From: Acetobacteraceae bacterium UBA6159
GTDB lineage: Bacteria > Pseudomonadota > Alphaproteobacteria > Acetobacterales > Acetobacteraceae
Assembly: GCA_002422345.1 (NCBI GenBank)
Contig: DIUL01000125.1
Span: 1 to 13,866, forward strand
Reading direction: 5' to 3'
DNA length: 13,866 nt
Each line of letters begins with the position of its first letter. Within the stretch, counting starts at the first letter, position 1. The position numbers were made by a program, and so were the translations under genes. This document shows positions 1 through 6,618 of this stretch, one piece after another. Under the pieces are notes generated by a model, which worked only from the letters and a program-made list of their open reading frames with translations, made no database searches and had not been told where the DNA came from.

Positions 1-597
1 TGATTGACCGGACAGCAGTGACATTTCAACCGAAACCACCCGATCGAAGGTCAGGTCGATCGAGAAATCATTCATGTCGGCGGTCACGACCCGCAGGTTG
101 GTCAGCCCCCGCCGAACCGCCTCGGCCTCGATATACCCGCGCTGGGAATGAGAGTTCGACACCGACACGATCCGCGCCGCCGGGAACCGTTCGGCCATCC
201 AGAGGCTGAGCGATCCCCAGCCGCAGCCGAGTTCCAGGATATCCTGCCCATCCGCCAGCCCGGCGTGTTCGGCGGTCTCGGCCAGCGCCTGTTCCTCGGC
301 CTGCGCCAGCGTCGTCACCCCGTCCGTATACAGGCAGCAGGAGTATTTGCGGCGCGGTCCCAGCACCAGGCCGAAGAATCCCTCCGGCACCTCGTAATGC
401 TGCGCATTCGCGGCGTCGGGGCGCACCGCGATCGGGTGCTGCGCCATGATCCGGGCGAATGCTGCCTCGCCCGGTTCCTCGGCCCGCGACAGGCGCCGGC
501 GCGTGCGGTCCACCAGGAAGGAAATCCCGGCCGATGTCACGAGATCGGGCATCGGCACACGCTCGATCATCTGGGTGGCGGCGGTAATGAGGCTCAT
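1..597 (-). CDS. CFA-synthase-like SAM-dependent lipid methyltransferase, partial at left edge
   Basis: The first 199 residues are visible. The family transfers a methyl or methylene group from S-adenosylmethionine to the double bond of an unsaturated phospholipid acyl chain at the inner membrane face. Seen: a QHYEVPEGFF segment (66-75), typical of cyclopropane-fatty-acyl-phospholipid synthases; GPRRKYSCCLY (80-90); SAM motif I ELGCGWG (122-128); SNSHSQ (147-152); and FDRVVSVEM (184-192). Family members then read FEHM, but here SLLSGQS follows up to the edge, so the last 21 bases look foreign or disrupted. The start ATG lies 4 nt after the DUF1295 stop, with a weak Shine-Dalgarno, so translation is probably coupled. 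It is the last visible gene of the rpoE-chrR operon. The substrate could be monounsaturated chains (cyclopropane or methyl-branched product) or a furan-fatty-acid precursor; sequence alone does not decide. The family call is strong; integrity beyond base 21 is uncertain. Confidence 0.85.
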   Translation of the reverse strand, partial: MSLITAATQMIERVPMPDLVTSAGISFLVDRTRRRLSRAEEPGEAAFARIMAQHPIAVRPDAANAQHYEVPEGFFGLVLGPRRKYSCCLYTDGVTTLAQAEEQALAETAEHAGLADGQDILELGCGWGSLSLWMAERFPAARIVSVSNSHSQRGYIEAEAVRRGLTNLRVVTADMNDFSIDLTFDRVVSVEMSLLSGQS

Positions 598-601
598 GCG
601 G

Positions 602-1387
602 TCACCGTTTCGATGGCAGGGGAAAGAACGCGCTCACGCGGGCCTGATAGGCGCGATAGGCCTCTCCGCGTGACGCAAGCATCTGGCGTTCCAGCAGCGG
701 AATGCCGGACACGTGAACGAGCAGCCAATACATGAACGCCGGACCCGTCAGCGCCAGCCAGCCCCAGGCCCAGCCCGACAGGCTGATGGCCAGCAGCGGG
801 TAGGCGAGCCAGCCCAGCCACTCGAAGAAGTAGTTGGGATGGCGCGACCAGGCCCAGGGACCGGTGTCGCAGACCCGCCCGCGATGGGCGGGGTTCAAGC
901 GGAACCGCCGCAGCCAGGCGTCCGACCAGCCCTCTCCGGCGATGGCGACGCCCAGCAGCGCGATGCCGATCAGGTCGACGACGCGGGGGAAGGGGTCGGG
1001 GTTGTGCGCGGCGAGGCCCATCGACAGCACCAGAAGGGCCGCCGCCGCCGCCTGGATTTGCAGGAACCAGAACAGCCTGGACTGGAACGCCGGACCCCAC
1101 TCGGTCCGCAGCGCGGCATAGCGCGCATCCTCGGGTCCCTTGCCAGAACGTTCGGCGATGTGCAGGCCGAGGCGCAGCGACCAGAGGCCAACCATCGTTG
1201 CCACGACGATCTGGCGCGGCGTCGCGGCGCTCGGGTCGGGCAGCAAAGCCGCGGCCACGCCACCGATCCCCATGGCGAAGGACCAGACCGAGTCGACCGA
1301 TCCGGCATTGCCGGAGCGGCGCTGCCAGAGCCAGGCGCCGCTCATGGCGACGGACAGAAAAACGATAATCGCGAGGAATGGCATCAT
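602..1387 (-). CDS. DUF1295 (steroid 5-alpha-reductase-like) integral membrane protein
   Basis: A 261-aa polytopic membrane protein. The DUF1295 family shares the fold of steroid 5-alpha-reductases and isoprenylcysteine methyltransferases; its bacterial reaction is not established. Seen: a hydrophobic N-terminus (MMPFLAIIVFLSVAM), several further membrane segments, and the family signature WSRHPNYFFEWLGWLAYPL (about 180-198) near the probable cofactor site, followed by two more hydrophobic stretches. I chose the ATG at 1387 because it overlaps the hydrolase stop as ATGA. A start 10 codons earlier is possible but gives a charged leader unlike the family. The gene lies between the hydrolase and the CFA-like methyltransferase, 4 nt before the latter, and DUF1295 genes commonly accompany CFA-like genes in such clusters. 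I infer a reductase-type step on modified unsaturated acyl chains, but no reaction can be read from the sequence. Confidence 0.88.
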   Translation of the reverse strand: MMPFLAIIVFLSVAMSGAWLWQRRSGNAGSVDSVWSFAMGIGGVAAALLPDPSAATPRQIVVATMVGLWSLRLGLHIAERSGKGPEDARYAALRTEWGPAFQSRLFWFLQIQAAAAALLVLSMGLAAHNPDPFPRVVDLIGIALLGVAIAGEGWSDAWLRRFRLNPAHRGRVCDTGPWAWSRHPNYFFEWLGWLAYPLLAISLSGWAWGWLALTGPAFMYWLLVHVSGIPLLERQMLASRGEAYRAYQARVSAFFPLPSKR

Positions 1388-2256
1388 GGTCCCACCGCGG
1401 CCAGATCGGCCGAACATGCGCGGGTCTCACCGCCGACAAAGGCATCGACATCCGCCATGACAGGCGCCAGCCACCGGAGCGGACCGGCCAGCGCGCCCAC
1501 CATCGGGGCGTGTCCGAGGGCGGGGTAGATCCGTTCCTCCACCCGTCCGCCCTGGGTACGCACGGCCTCGGCCAGGCGGATCGTGTTCAGCGGCCAGACT
1601 ACGCGGTCGATCCGGCCATGTGCCAGCAGCATCGGCGGAGCGTCGCCGCGTGCATAGGCGATCGGCTGGCTGGTGCGGAGGTCGCCGGAGGGGGCGAAGA
1701 TCGTCTGCAACTCCGGATCGCGCAGCGGCAGGAAGTCATAGGGACCGGACAGGCCAACGACGCCCGCGATGTCCCGATCCGCGTCAACCGCCTGCTCGCG
1801 CAGCCAGCGCGGGTCGAGGCCCAGCATCACCGCGATATAGGCGCCTGCTGAGTGCCCCATCAGCGTGATCCGGCACGGATCGCCACCGTACTGCCCGATC
1901 CGCTGCTTCGTCCAGGCCACGGCCTGGGCGGCATCGCGCAGGAAGTCGGGATACAGCGCGGTGGGATAGACCCGATAGTCAGGCACGACCGTCGCATAGC
2001 CGCGCGCCGCAAGCGCCGAGGCCACGAACCGGTACATCGCCTTGTCCCCGCTGCGCCAACCGCCGCCATACAGGAACACGATGACCGGAGACCGACCCTC
2101 GGCCGGCGCGTAGACATCCAGCGACTGCCGAGGCTGCGCCCCATACGGCACGTCCGTGGTAACCGTCACGCCATCGGTCGGTGCCAGCGCGTTCAGCACC
2201 CCGACCGGGGAGCATCCCGCCAGCATCCCCATCAGCATGATCGCCAAACGGCGCAT
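1384..2256 (-). CDS. Alpha/beta-hydrolase (carboxylesterase/HSL-like) lipoprotein
   Basis: A 290-aa predicted lipoprotein esterase. The N-terminus MRRLAIMLMGMLAGC is a short lipoprotein signal with lipobox LAGC and acylated Cys15. The hydrolase core follows: oxyanion-hole motif YGGGW (63-67, in place of the usual HGGGW), nucleophile elbow GHSAG (134-138, Ser136), probable acid Asp217 in HGRIDRVV, and His249 in GHAPM. The fold resembles BD-FAE/kynurenine-formamidase and hormone-sensitive-lipase-type esterases. The start at 2256 lies 7 nt after the chrR stop. The same frame stays open for 74 further codons, but that is out-of-frame chrR sequence. The stop overlaps the DUF1295 start. In the sigma-factor operon, an envelope esterase suggests removal or exchange of damaged acyl chains, but this is inference and the true substrate could be any small ester or amide. 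It is not one of the core genes I associate with this regulon. Confidence 0.88.
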   Translation of the reverse strand: MRRLAIMLMGMLAGCSPVGVLNALAPTDGVTVTTDVPYGAQPRQSLDVYAPAEGRSPVIVFLYGGGWRSGDKAMYRFVASALAARGYATVVPDYRVYPTALYPDFLRDAAQAVAWTKQRIGQYGGDPCRITLMGHSAGAYIAVMLGLDPRWLREQAVDADRDIAGVVGLSGPYDFLPLRDPELQTIFAPSGDLRTSQPIAYARGDAPPMLLAHGRIDRVVWPLNTIRLAEAVRTQGGRVEERIYPALGHAPMVGALAGPLRWLAPVMADVDAFVGGETRACSADLAAVGP

Positions 2257-2263
2257 ATCTGGC

Positions 2264-2881
2264 TCATCGTCCGAGCATGCGCTGGATCGAGCCGAGCAGG
2301 CCGCGCATCCGGACGCCCTCGGTGGCGATGACGCAGACGCAGGGGTCGTCGGAGTCCACGCGCGGGGGGATGTCGTGATCGCCCTCGGGTTCCGCGATGT
2401 CGCCCGCGCCGTAGCGTCCGCTGGCGTCCACGAAGGACCCGCGCAGCACGCAGGCGAGTTCCAGCCCGTCATGCCCATGTTTCGGCATCGACCGTCCCGG
2501 CGCCACGACCAGCAAGCCCGCCCAGGCTCGTCCCGAAACCTTCATCGGGCGCCAGCGCAGCCCGGGGGCCACCGGCCACCAGCGGCCGAACTCGCAGCGA
2601 GCAAGCGGGGGCGGCAGGCCACTTTGAAGGATCGGGGCTGGGCGTTCGGGCGGCTCGGCCTCCGCGGTCCGGGCGAGCACCCTGGTCAGCGCGTCGGGCG
2701 CCATCGCGGCGGGGGCGAGGTCGGACAGCAGGTTGCCCCCGGTTGCCTCCATCACGCGGTCCATGCGGCGGCAGTCGGGGCAGAAGTGCAGGTGGGTCGC
2801 GACGACCATGGCCAGCCCCTCGGGCAGGGTGCCGGCGGCATAGGCGGCCAGCGTCGCGTCGGTCGGGTGATGCGTGCTCAC
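2264..2881 (-). CDS. chrR: ChrR-type anti-sigma factor (zinc anti-sigma domain plus cupin)
   Basis: A 205-aa cytoplasmic repressor of the sigma factor encoded just upstream. Residues 1 to about 85 form the zinc-binding anti-sigma domain: His5, then His30-x3-Cys34-x2-Cys37, as in R. sphaeroides ChrR. Residues about 95-195 form a cupin barrel with His135-x-His137, Glu141 and His169, matching the cupin metal ligands of ChrR. In R. sphaeroides the N-terminal domain holds sigma inactive and the cupin domain is needed to respond to singlet oxygen; I infer the same here because all ligands are kept. The start is GTG, overlapping the rpoE stop as GTGA, with GGAGGA six bases upstream inside the end of rpoE. 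That arrangement should keep sigma and anti-sigma synthesis linked. The length is normal for the family. Confidence 0.95.
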   Translation of the reverse strand: MSTHHPTDATLAAYAAGTLPEGLAMVVATHLHFCPDCRRMDRVMEATGGNLLSDLAPAAMAPDALTRVLARTAEAEPPERPAPILQSGLPPPLARCEFGRWWPVAPGLRWRPMKVSGRAWAGLLVVAPGRSMPKHGHDGLELACVLRGSFVDASGRYGAGDIAEPEGDHDIPPRVDSDDPCVCVIATEGVRMRGLLGSIQRMLGR

Positions 2882-3447
2882 GCCAGGTCCTCCAGCGCCG
2901 AACGCAGGCGGGCCATCGCCAGCCGCAGGCGCGACTTCACGGTGCCAAGGGGTATGCCGAGCGTCCGCTCGATCTCGGAGTGCGGCTTGTCCTGGAAGAA
3001 GGCCAGTTGCACGACTTCCACCTGGTCGGCGGACAGGCTCGCCATCGCGTGCCTGATCCGCGTCGCGGTGTCGGCCGTGTGCAGCAGCTGATCGGCCTGC
3101 GCCGGCATATCGGGTTCGTCCGCCGGGTCGGGCAGCAGCGTGTCCGGGTGGCGTTCCTTCCGCACCGCGTCGATCCGCAGGTTCCGCGCGATGGTGAAGA
3201 TCCAGGTCGCGGGGGCCGCCTTCTCCCGGTCGTACAGCCTCGCCTTACGCCAGACGGCGAGCATGGTTTCCTGCGCGAGTTCCTCGGCCGATCCGTCGGT
3301 CGCGCCGGATCGCAGCATCCAGGCTTTCACCCGCGGGGCGAAATGGGCGAACAGGGCGGCGAACGCCTCCCGGTCCGAGCGATCGGCGATGGCGCGGATC
3401 AGGTCGGCGTGGTCGGGTTCGGCGATGGTGCGTTCAGCCTGGCTCAT
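2878..3447 (-). CDS. rpoE: ECF sigma factor, RpoE (ECF11/ChrR-associated type)
   Basis: A 189-aa group 4 sigma factor that directs RNA polymerase to TGATCC-type promoters. Region 2 covers about 14-100, with AEELAQETMLAVWRKA (54-69) and TWIFTIARNLRIDAVRK (81-97). Region 4 covers about 134-189, with the helix-turn-helix SEIERTLGIPLGTVKSRL (157-174). It is the first gene of a compact operon, and the chrR start overlaps its stop. The start is ambiguous. The ATG at 3447 (MSQAER) gives the normal family size but has no clear Shine-Dalgarno. An in-frame ATG at 3549 adds 34 basic, proline-rich residues and coincides with the transcription start predicted from the ECF-type promoter at 3554-3583, so it would need leaderless translation. 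I annotate the shorter form as family-like. The promoter sequence implies positive autoregulation. Confidence 0.93.
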   Translation of the reverse strand: MSQAERTIAEPDHADLIRAIADRSDREAFAALFAHFAPRVKAWMLRSGATDGSAEELAQETMLAVWRKARLYDREKAAPATWIFTIARNLRIDAVRKERHPDTLLPDPADEPDMPAQADQLLHTADTATRIRHAMASLSADQVEVVQLAFFQDKPHSEIERTLGIPLGTVKSRLRLAMARLRSALEDLA

Positions 3448-3553
3448 GCGGCGGAAGCCGACGAAATGACGCACCCGCCCGATCGCGCGCCGGGGCGGCG
3501 GATCGGTCGGGACCGCGAGACGCGGAAAACGGAGCGTTTGACCATTCATGCCC

Positions 3554-3583
3554 TTTCTACGCGGCCGGGATGGGCTTGGATCA
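3554..3583 (-). promoter_or_regulatory. Candidate RpoE-dependent promoter for rpoE-chrR operon
   Basis: Read on the minus strand: -35 TGATCC (3583-3578), an 18-bp spacer, then CGTAGAAA with the -10 at 3559-3554. This matches my recollection of R. sphaeroides RpoE promoters (TGATCC, 18 bp, TA-rich -10 preceded by CG). The predicted start of transcription is near A3549, which is also the A of an in-frame ATG. It implies that the sigma factor transcribes its own operon. Confidence 0.75.
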
Positions 3584-3596
3584 CGCGGCGCGCGCC

Positions 3597-3626
3597 TGAT
3601 CCAAGCGGCATCCCGCCGCGTAAAGG
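3597..3626 (+). promoter_or_regulatory. Candidate RpoE-dependent promoter for the FAD oxidase-DUF1365-DUF6134 operon
   Basis: -35 TGATCC (3597-3602), 18-bp spacer, then CGTAAA with the -10 starting at 3621. It is nearly identical to the opposing rpoE promoter, including TGATCCAAGC and CATCCCG blocks. Transcription should begin near 3632, leaving a 5' leader of about 37 nt. The Shine-Dalgarno GAGGG at 3659-3663 sits five bases before the ATG at 3669. Confidence 0.75.
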
Positions 3627-3668
3627 AGTTGTAGCTGTTTTTGGCTGACAGGGCCTACGAGGGTTGGC

Positions 3669-5012
3669 ATGCGGGATGTGAATGGTGGAGAGCGGCTGAA
3701 TGTCGCGGTGATCGGCAGCGGCATCGCGGGGCTCAGCGCCGCCTGGCTGTTGGCGCGCCGGCACCGCGTGACGGTCTATGAGGCAGCCTCGCGCCCCGGT
3801 GGCCACAGCAACACCGTCGTCGTGCCGACCGCCGCCGGGCGCATTCCGGTCGATACCGGATTCATTGTTTACAACGAACAGACCTATCCGAACCTGACCG
3901 CCTTGTTCCGGTATCTCGGCGTGACGACCAAGGCTTCGGACATGAGCTTTGCCGTCTCGATCGACGATGGCGGCCTGGAATATGCGGGCACCGACCTTGG
4001 CGGGTTGTTCGCGCAGCCGTCGAACATGCTGCGGCCCCGGTTCTGGTCGATGCTGTGGGATTTGTGCCGGTTCTACCGGGCAGCGCCGCGAGACCTGGCG
4101 TCGGTCGATGGCACGATCGGGGCGTATCTGGACCAGAACGGCTATGGGCGGTCGTTCCAGGCGGATCATCTGTTGCCGATGGCGGCGGCGATCTGGTCGG
4201 GATCGACCATGCGGCTGCGGGATTTCCCGGTGCGGTCGTTCATCGGTTTCTGCGACAACCACGGGCTGTTGCGGTTCCGTGATCGGCCGGTCTGGCGGAC
4301 CGTTGATGGCGGCAGCCGGGAGTATGTGCGCGCCATGACCCGTGACCTCGGCGACGGGATGCTGCTGGGACGGCCGGCCGTGTCGATCCGCCGGCTGTCC
4401 AGCGGCGCCGTCGTGCGGGACATCACCGGGGAAAGCCGAGCGTTCGATGCGGTGGTGGTTGGGGCGCATGCGGATCAGGCTTTGGGGTTGTTGGAGGATC
4501 CTTCCCGGGCGGAGGAGGCTCTGCTGGGGGCGTTTCCCTATGCGCGGAATCTTGCGGTGCTGCACACCGATCCTGATGGGATGCCTCGGCGGCGGCGTGC
4601 CTGGTCGAGCTGGAACTATGTCGGCCGTCGGGACCAGCCGGACCAGGCGATCATCACCTATTGGATGAACCGGTTGCAGGGGCTGCCGGACTCGGCGCCC
4701 TTGTTCGTGACGCTGACGACCGATGACAAGGCCTGGCGGCCCCGGCCGGAAAGCGTGCTGCACACCGAGGAATACGACCACCCGCAGTTCGACATGGCGG
4801 CGATGGCGGCGCAGCGGGAGCTTTGGTCGCTGCAGGGCCAGCGCTCGACCTGGTTCTGCGGCGCCTATTTCGGCGCGGGCTTCCATGAGGATGGGCTGCA
4901 ATCGGGCTTGGCGGTCGCGGAACAACTGGGTGGCGTGCGGCGGCCCTGGGATGTGGCGCAGGAGAGTGGGCGCATCCATGTGACGCCGGTGCGCGTTCCG
5001 GTGCCGGCATGA
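3669..5012 (+). CDS. FAD-dependent amine-oxidase-family oxidoreductase (CFA-cluster desaturase-like)
   Basis: A 447-aa flavoprotein. Seen: N-terminal Rossmann motif GSGIAG (16-21); Glu38 in VYEA, which should bind the FAD ribose; SRPGGHSNTV just after, as in flavin amine oxidases and phytoene-desaturase relatives; and the C-terminal FAD-closing segment FCGAYFGAGFHEDGLQSG. Proteins of this type lie beside CFA-like methyltransferases and DUF1365 proteins. In the R. sphaeroides RpoE regulon, flavin and methyltransferase genes of this kind have been linked to furan-fatty-acid synthesis and to ChrR turnover (from memory; the exact ortholog is not settled here). I infer dehydrogenation of a methylated or unsaturated acyl chain. 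The ATG at 3669 has GAGGG at a spacing of 5. It is the first gene of the plus-strand arm, behind the candidate sigma promoter, and its stop overlaps the DUF1365 start (ATGA). Confidence 0.92.
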   Translation: MRDVNGGERLNVAVIGSGIAGLSAAWLLARRHRVTVYEAASRPGGHSNTVVVPTAAGRIPVDTGFIVYNEQTYPNLTALFRYLGVTTKASDMSFAVSIDDGGLEYAGTDLGGLFAQPSNMLRPRFWSMLWDLCRFYRAAPRDLASVDGTIGAYLDQNGYGRSFQADHLLPMAAAIWSGSTMRLRDFPVRSFIGFCDNHGLLRFRDRPVWRTVDGGSREYVRAMTRDLGDGMLLGRPAVSIRRLSSGAVVRDITGESRAFDAVVVGAHADQALGLLEDPSRAEEALLGAFPYARNLAVLHTDPDGMPRRRRAWSSWNYVGRRDQPDQAIITYWMNRLQGLPDSAPLFVTLTTDDKAWRPRPESVLHTEEYDHPQFDMAAMAAQRELWSLQGQRSTWFCGAYFGAGFHEDGLQSGLAVAEQLGGVRRPWDVAQESGRIHVTPVRVPVPA

Positions 5013-5779
5013 ACTCGGCGCTGTATGTCGGAGAGGTCGTCCATCACCGCTACCATCCGGTGGGGCACAGCCTGAAATACCGGCTGTTCTGGATGCTGAT
5101 CGACCTCGATGAACTGCCGGTGCTGCCCAGCCTGGTGTTCTCCCACAACAAGCGGAACGTCGTTAGCTTCCACGACAGGGACCACCTGGATGGTTCGGAC
5201 ACGCCGCTGCGGATGCAGGTCGAGGCGTTGCTGCGGCAGGCCGGGATGGAGGCCGATGGCGGCGCGATCCGCGTGCTGTGCATGCCGCGCGTGCTGGGGC
5301 GGGCGTTCAATCCGATCAGCGTCTATTTCTGCCACCGCCGCGACGGTGCGCTGATGGCCATGCTGTATGAGGTTCATAATACCTTCGGCCAGCGGCACTC
5401 CTACCTGATCCCCGTCACCGATCCCGATGCGCGGGTGATCCGGCAGCATTGCGACAAGCGTTTCTATGTCTCGCCCTTCATGGGGATGGACATGACGTAT
5501 GACTTCCGGATCGTGCCGCCAGGCGCCGAGACCGCGGTGATCGTCGATGGCGGCGATGCGCGGGGGAAGGTCATTTCCGCCTCCTTCACCGGCCGGCGGC
5601 AGACCTTGACGGCGCCGGCGCTGCTCGGCCTGGCCCTGCGGCACGGGTTCCTGGCGCTGCGGGTTCTCGGCGCGATCCATTGGGAGGCGTTGAAGCTCTG
5701 GCGCAAGGGACTGGGCTTGCAGCCGCGTCCGGCGCCGCCGGTTGACGCGGTGACAATCGTTGTTCCTCCGAAGGGATGA
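5009..5779 (+). CDS. DUF1365 family protein
   Basis: A 256-aa protein of unknown reaction. Family features seen: N-terminal ALYVGEVVHHRYHPVGHSLKY (4-24) with conserved histidines; DLDELP (32-37); FHDRDHLDG (54-62); the strongly conserved RVLGRAFNPISVYFC (94-108); HNTFGQRHSY (123-132); and KRFYVSPFMGMD (150-161). No signal peptide is evident; one hydrophobic stretch lies near 190-215. The start ATG overlaps the oxidase stop by 4 nt and has no Shine-Dalgarno of its own, so coupling is likely. DUF1365 is found almost always next to this FAD oxidase and a CFA-like enzyme, so a role as partner or accessory in acyl-chain modification is likely, but the chemistry is unknown. Here the methyltransferase has moved to the opposite divergent arm. 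Confidence 0.93.
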   Translation: MNSALYVGEVVHHRYHPVGHSLKYRLFWMLIDLDELPVLPSLVFSHNKRNVVSFHDRDHLDGSDTPLRMQVEALLRQAGMEADGGAIRVLCMPRVLGRAFNPISVYFCHRRDGALMAMLYEVHNTFGQRHSYLIPVTDPDARVIRQHCDKRFYVSPFMGMDMTYDFRIVPPGAETAVIVDGGDARGKVISASFTGRRQTLTAPALLGLALRHGFLALRVLGAIHWEALKLWRKGLGLQPRPAPPVDAVTIVVPPKG

Positions 5780-5783
5780 TCCG

Positions 5784-6467
5784 ATGCGGAATTCCATTGG
5801 TCTGGGCCGGCGTGGGCTGTTGACCGGTCTCGGGTGTGCGGCGCTGGCTGGGCCGGCCGTCGCGGTGGTGCGGCCGGGGGCGCCGCTGCCGGTGCCGGCC
5901 GATCGGCGGCTGGCGTTCCGGATCGTGCGGAATGACAGCGCGATCGGGTCGCATGTGCTGACATTCTCCCCCATGGGCAACGCGCTGGTCGTGCGGGTGG
6001 TGGTGGATATCGCGGTGAAGTTCGGGCCGATCACGCTGTACCGCTATTCGCACCGGGCCGAGGAACGGTGGGACGACGGCGCCGTGGTTTCACTCGATGC
6101 GGATACCAATGACGACGGCACGGTCAGCCGCACGGCGGTGCGCCGGGTGGCCGATGGCTACAGCGTGGAGGGGCGGGGGGTGGCCCGCTATGTCGCCCCG
6201 CCGGACTCGCTGCCGGCCACGCATTGGAACCGGCGGATGCTGGACGTGCCGATGATCAACACGCAGACGGCGGAACTGATGCGGCCCGTGGTGACGCGTG
6301 TCGGGGCGTCGCGGGTGGCGTTCGGCGCGGGGGCGACGACCGAGGCCGATCACTTCACCCTGCGCGGCGATGCTGACCTGGATACGTGGTACGACGCGGG
6401 ACCCGCCTGGGTGGCGCTGCGCTTCACGGCGAAGGATGGTTCGGTCATTCGGTATGAGCGGGCATGA
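5784..6467 (+). CDS. DUF6134 family exported protein with Tat-like signal
   Basis: A 227-aa protein of unknown function. The N-terminus MRNSIGLGRRGLLTGLG carries a twin-arginine-like GRRGLL followed by a hydrophobic, alanine-rich stretch ending PAVA (24-27), so export by Tat with cleavage near 27 is plausible. The rest is beta-rich: IVRNDSAIGSHVLTF (47-61), VKFGPITLYRYSHRAEERW (78-96), LDADTNDDGT (104-113), ATHWNRRMLD (145-154) and a final DGSVIRYER. This pattern fits DUF6134 as I recall it. I chose the ATG at 5784, 4 nt after the DUF1365 stop, with GAAGGGA seven bases upstream; a TTG at 5760 is less likely. Tat export suggests it folds before export or binds a cofactor. It may be a periplasmic lipid- or hydrophobe-binding partner of the downstream lipocalin, which is inference from position only. 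Confidence 0.82.
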   Translation: MRNSIGLGRRGLLTGLGCAALAGPAVAVVRPGAPLPVPADRRLAFRIVRNDSAIGSHVLTFSPMGNALVVRVVVDIAVKFGPITLYRYSHRAEERWDDGAVVSLDADTNDDGTVSRTAVRRVADGYSVEGRGVARYVAPPDSLPATHWNRRMLDVPMINTQTAELMRPVVTRVGASRVAFGAGATTEADHFTLRGDADLDTWYDAGPAWVALRFTAKDGSVIRYERA

Positions 6468-6513
6468 TCGTGTTGGGTCTCGGGGGGGGCGTGCCCATAT
6501 CGGGGATGTAACC

Positions 6514-6536
6514 ACCGTCGGTTCCGATCGGTTTTT
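6514..6536 (+). terminator. Possible intrinsic terminator or attenuator between DUF6134 and lipocalin
   Basis: ACCGTCG and CGA(T)CGGT can pair around a GTTC loop, with one bulged T, followed at once by TTTT. The stem is short and imperfect. If functional, it would lower expression of the lipocalin relative to the upstream operon or separate it. The 151-bp gap is the only sizeable one in the plus-strand arm, and I found no convincing TGATCC-type promoter in it. Confidence 0.35.
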
Positions 6537-6618
6537 GAGGCTGCACCATGCCCCATCATGAGATTTCCTTCCGCACGCGGCCTCTTGTTTCCGGGAGATG
6601 TCCGGAGGGAGCGGCGGG

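Larger units (their letters stand above)
3554..3626. repeat. Imperfect inverted repeat formed by two back-to-back promoters
   Basis: Two 30-bp arms (3554-3583 and 3597-3626) mirror each other around a 13-bp GC-only centre (3584-3596). Each arm is a complete -35/spacer/-10 set. The spacers are both 18 bp and differ mainly by one compensating one-base shift (GGCATCCCG-C versus C-CATCCCGGC). The symmetry extends well beyond the -35 and -10 hexamers. Confidence 0.8.

Noticed and set aside
1866..1894. TGATCC, 17 bp, then TACTGC with CGTA, an RpoE-like promoter on the plus strand
   Set aside because: It lies antisense inside the hydrolase, the spacer is one base short of the two good promoters, and no plus-strand gene follows.
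2257..2478. 74-residue N-terminal extension of the hydrolase
   Set aside because: It is chrR sequence in another frame, and the lipobox signal starts cleanly at the ATG at 2256.
713..3091. Several long plus-strand frames (713-1528, 1852-2331, 2156-3091) opposite the sigma operon
   Set aside because: They are antisense to genes with clear motifs, show Gln/Arg/Gly-rich translation without domains, and have no plausible ribosome sites.
3546..4979. Minus-strand open frame of 477 codons opposite the FAD oxidase
   Set aside because: It is a shadow of the amine-oxidase-family gene, with Pro/Arg/His-rich low-complexity composition. It would also run across the candidate promoters.
5777..5810. TGATCC just before the DUF6134 start
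   Set aside because: No CGTA or TA-rich -10 occurs 18 bp downstream. The bases belong to the DUF1365 stop and the DUF6134 ribosome-site region.
6465..6495. TGATCG plus 18 bp before the lipocalin as a further ECF promoter
   Set aside because: The -35 is one base off and the -10 position is GCGTGC without TA. It is too weak to call.
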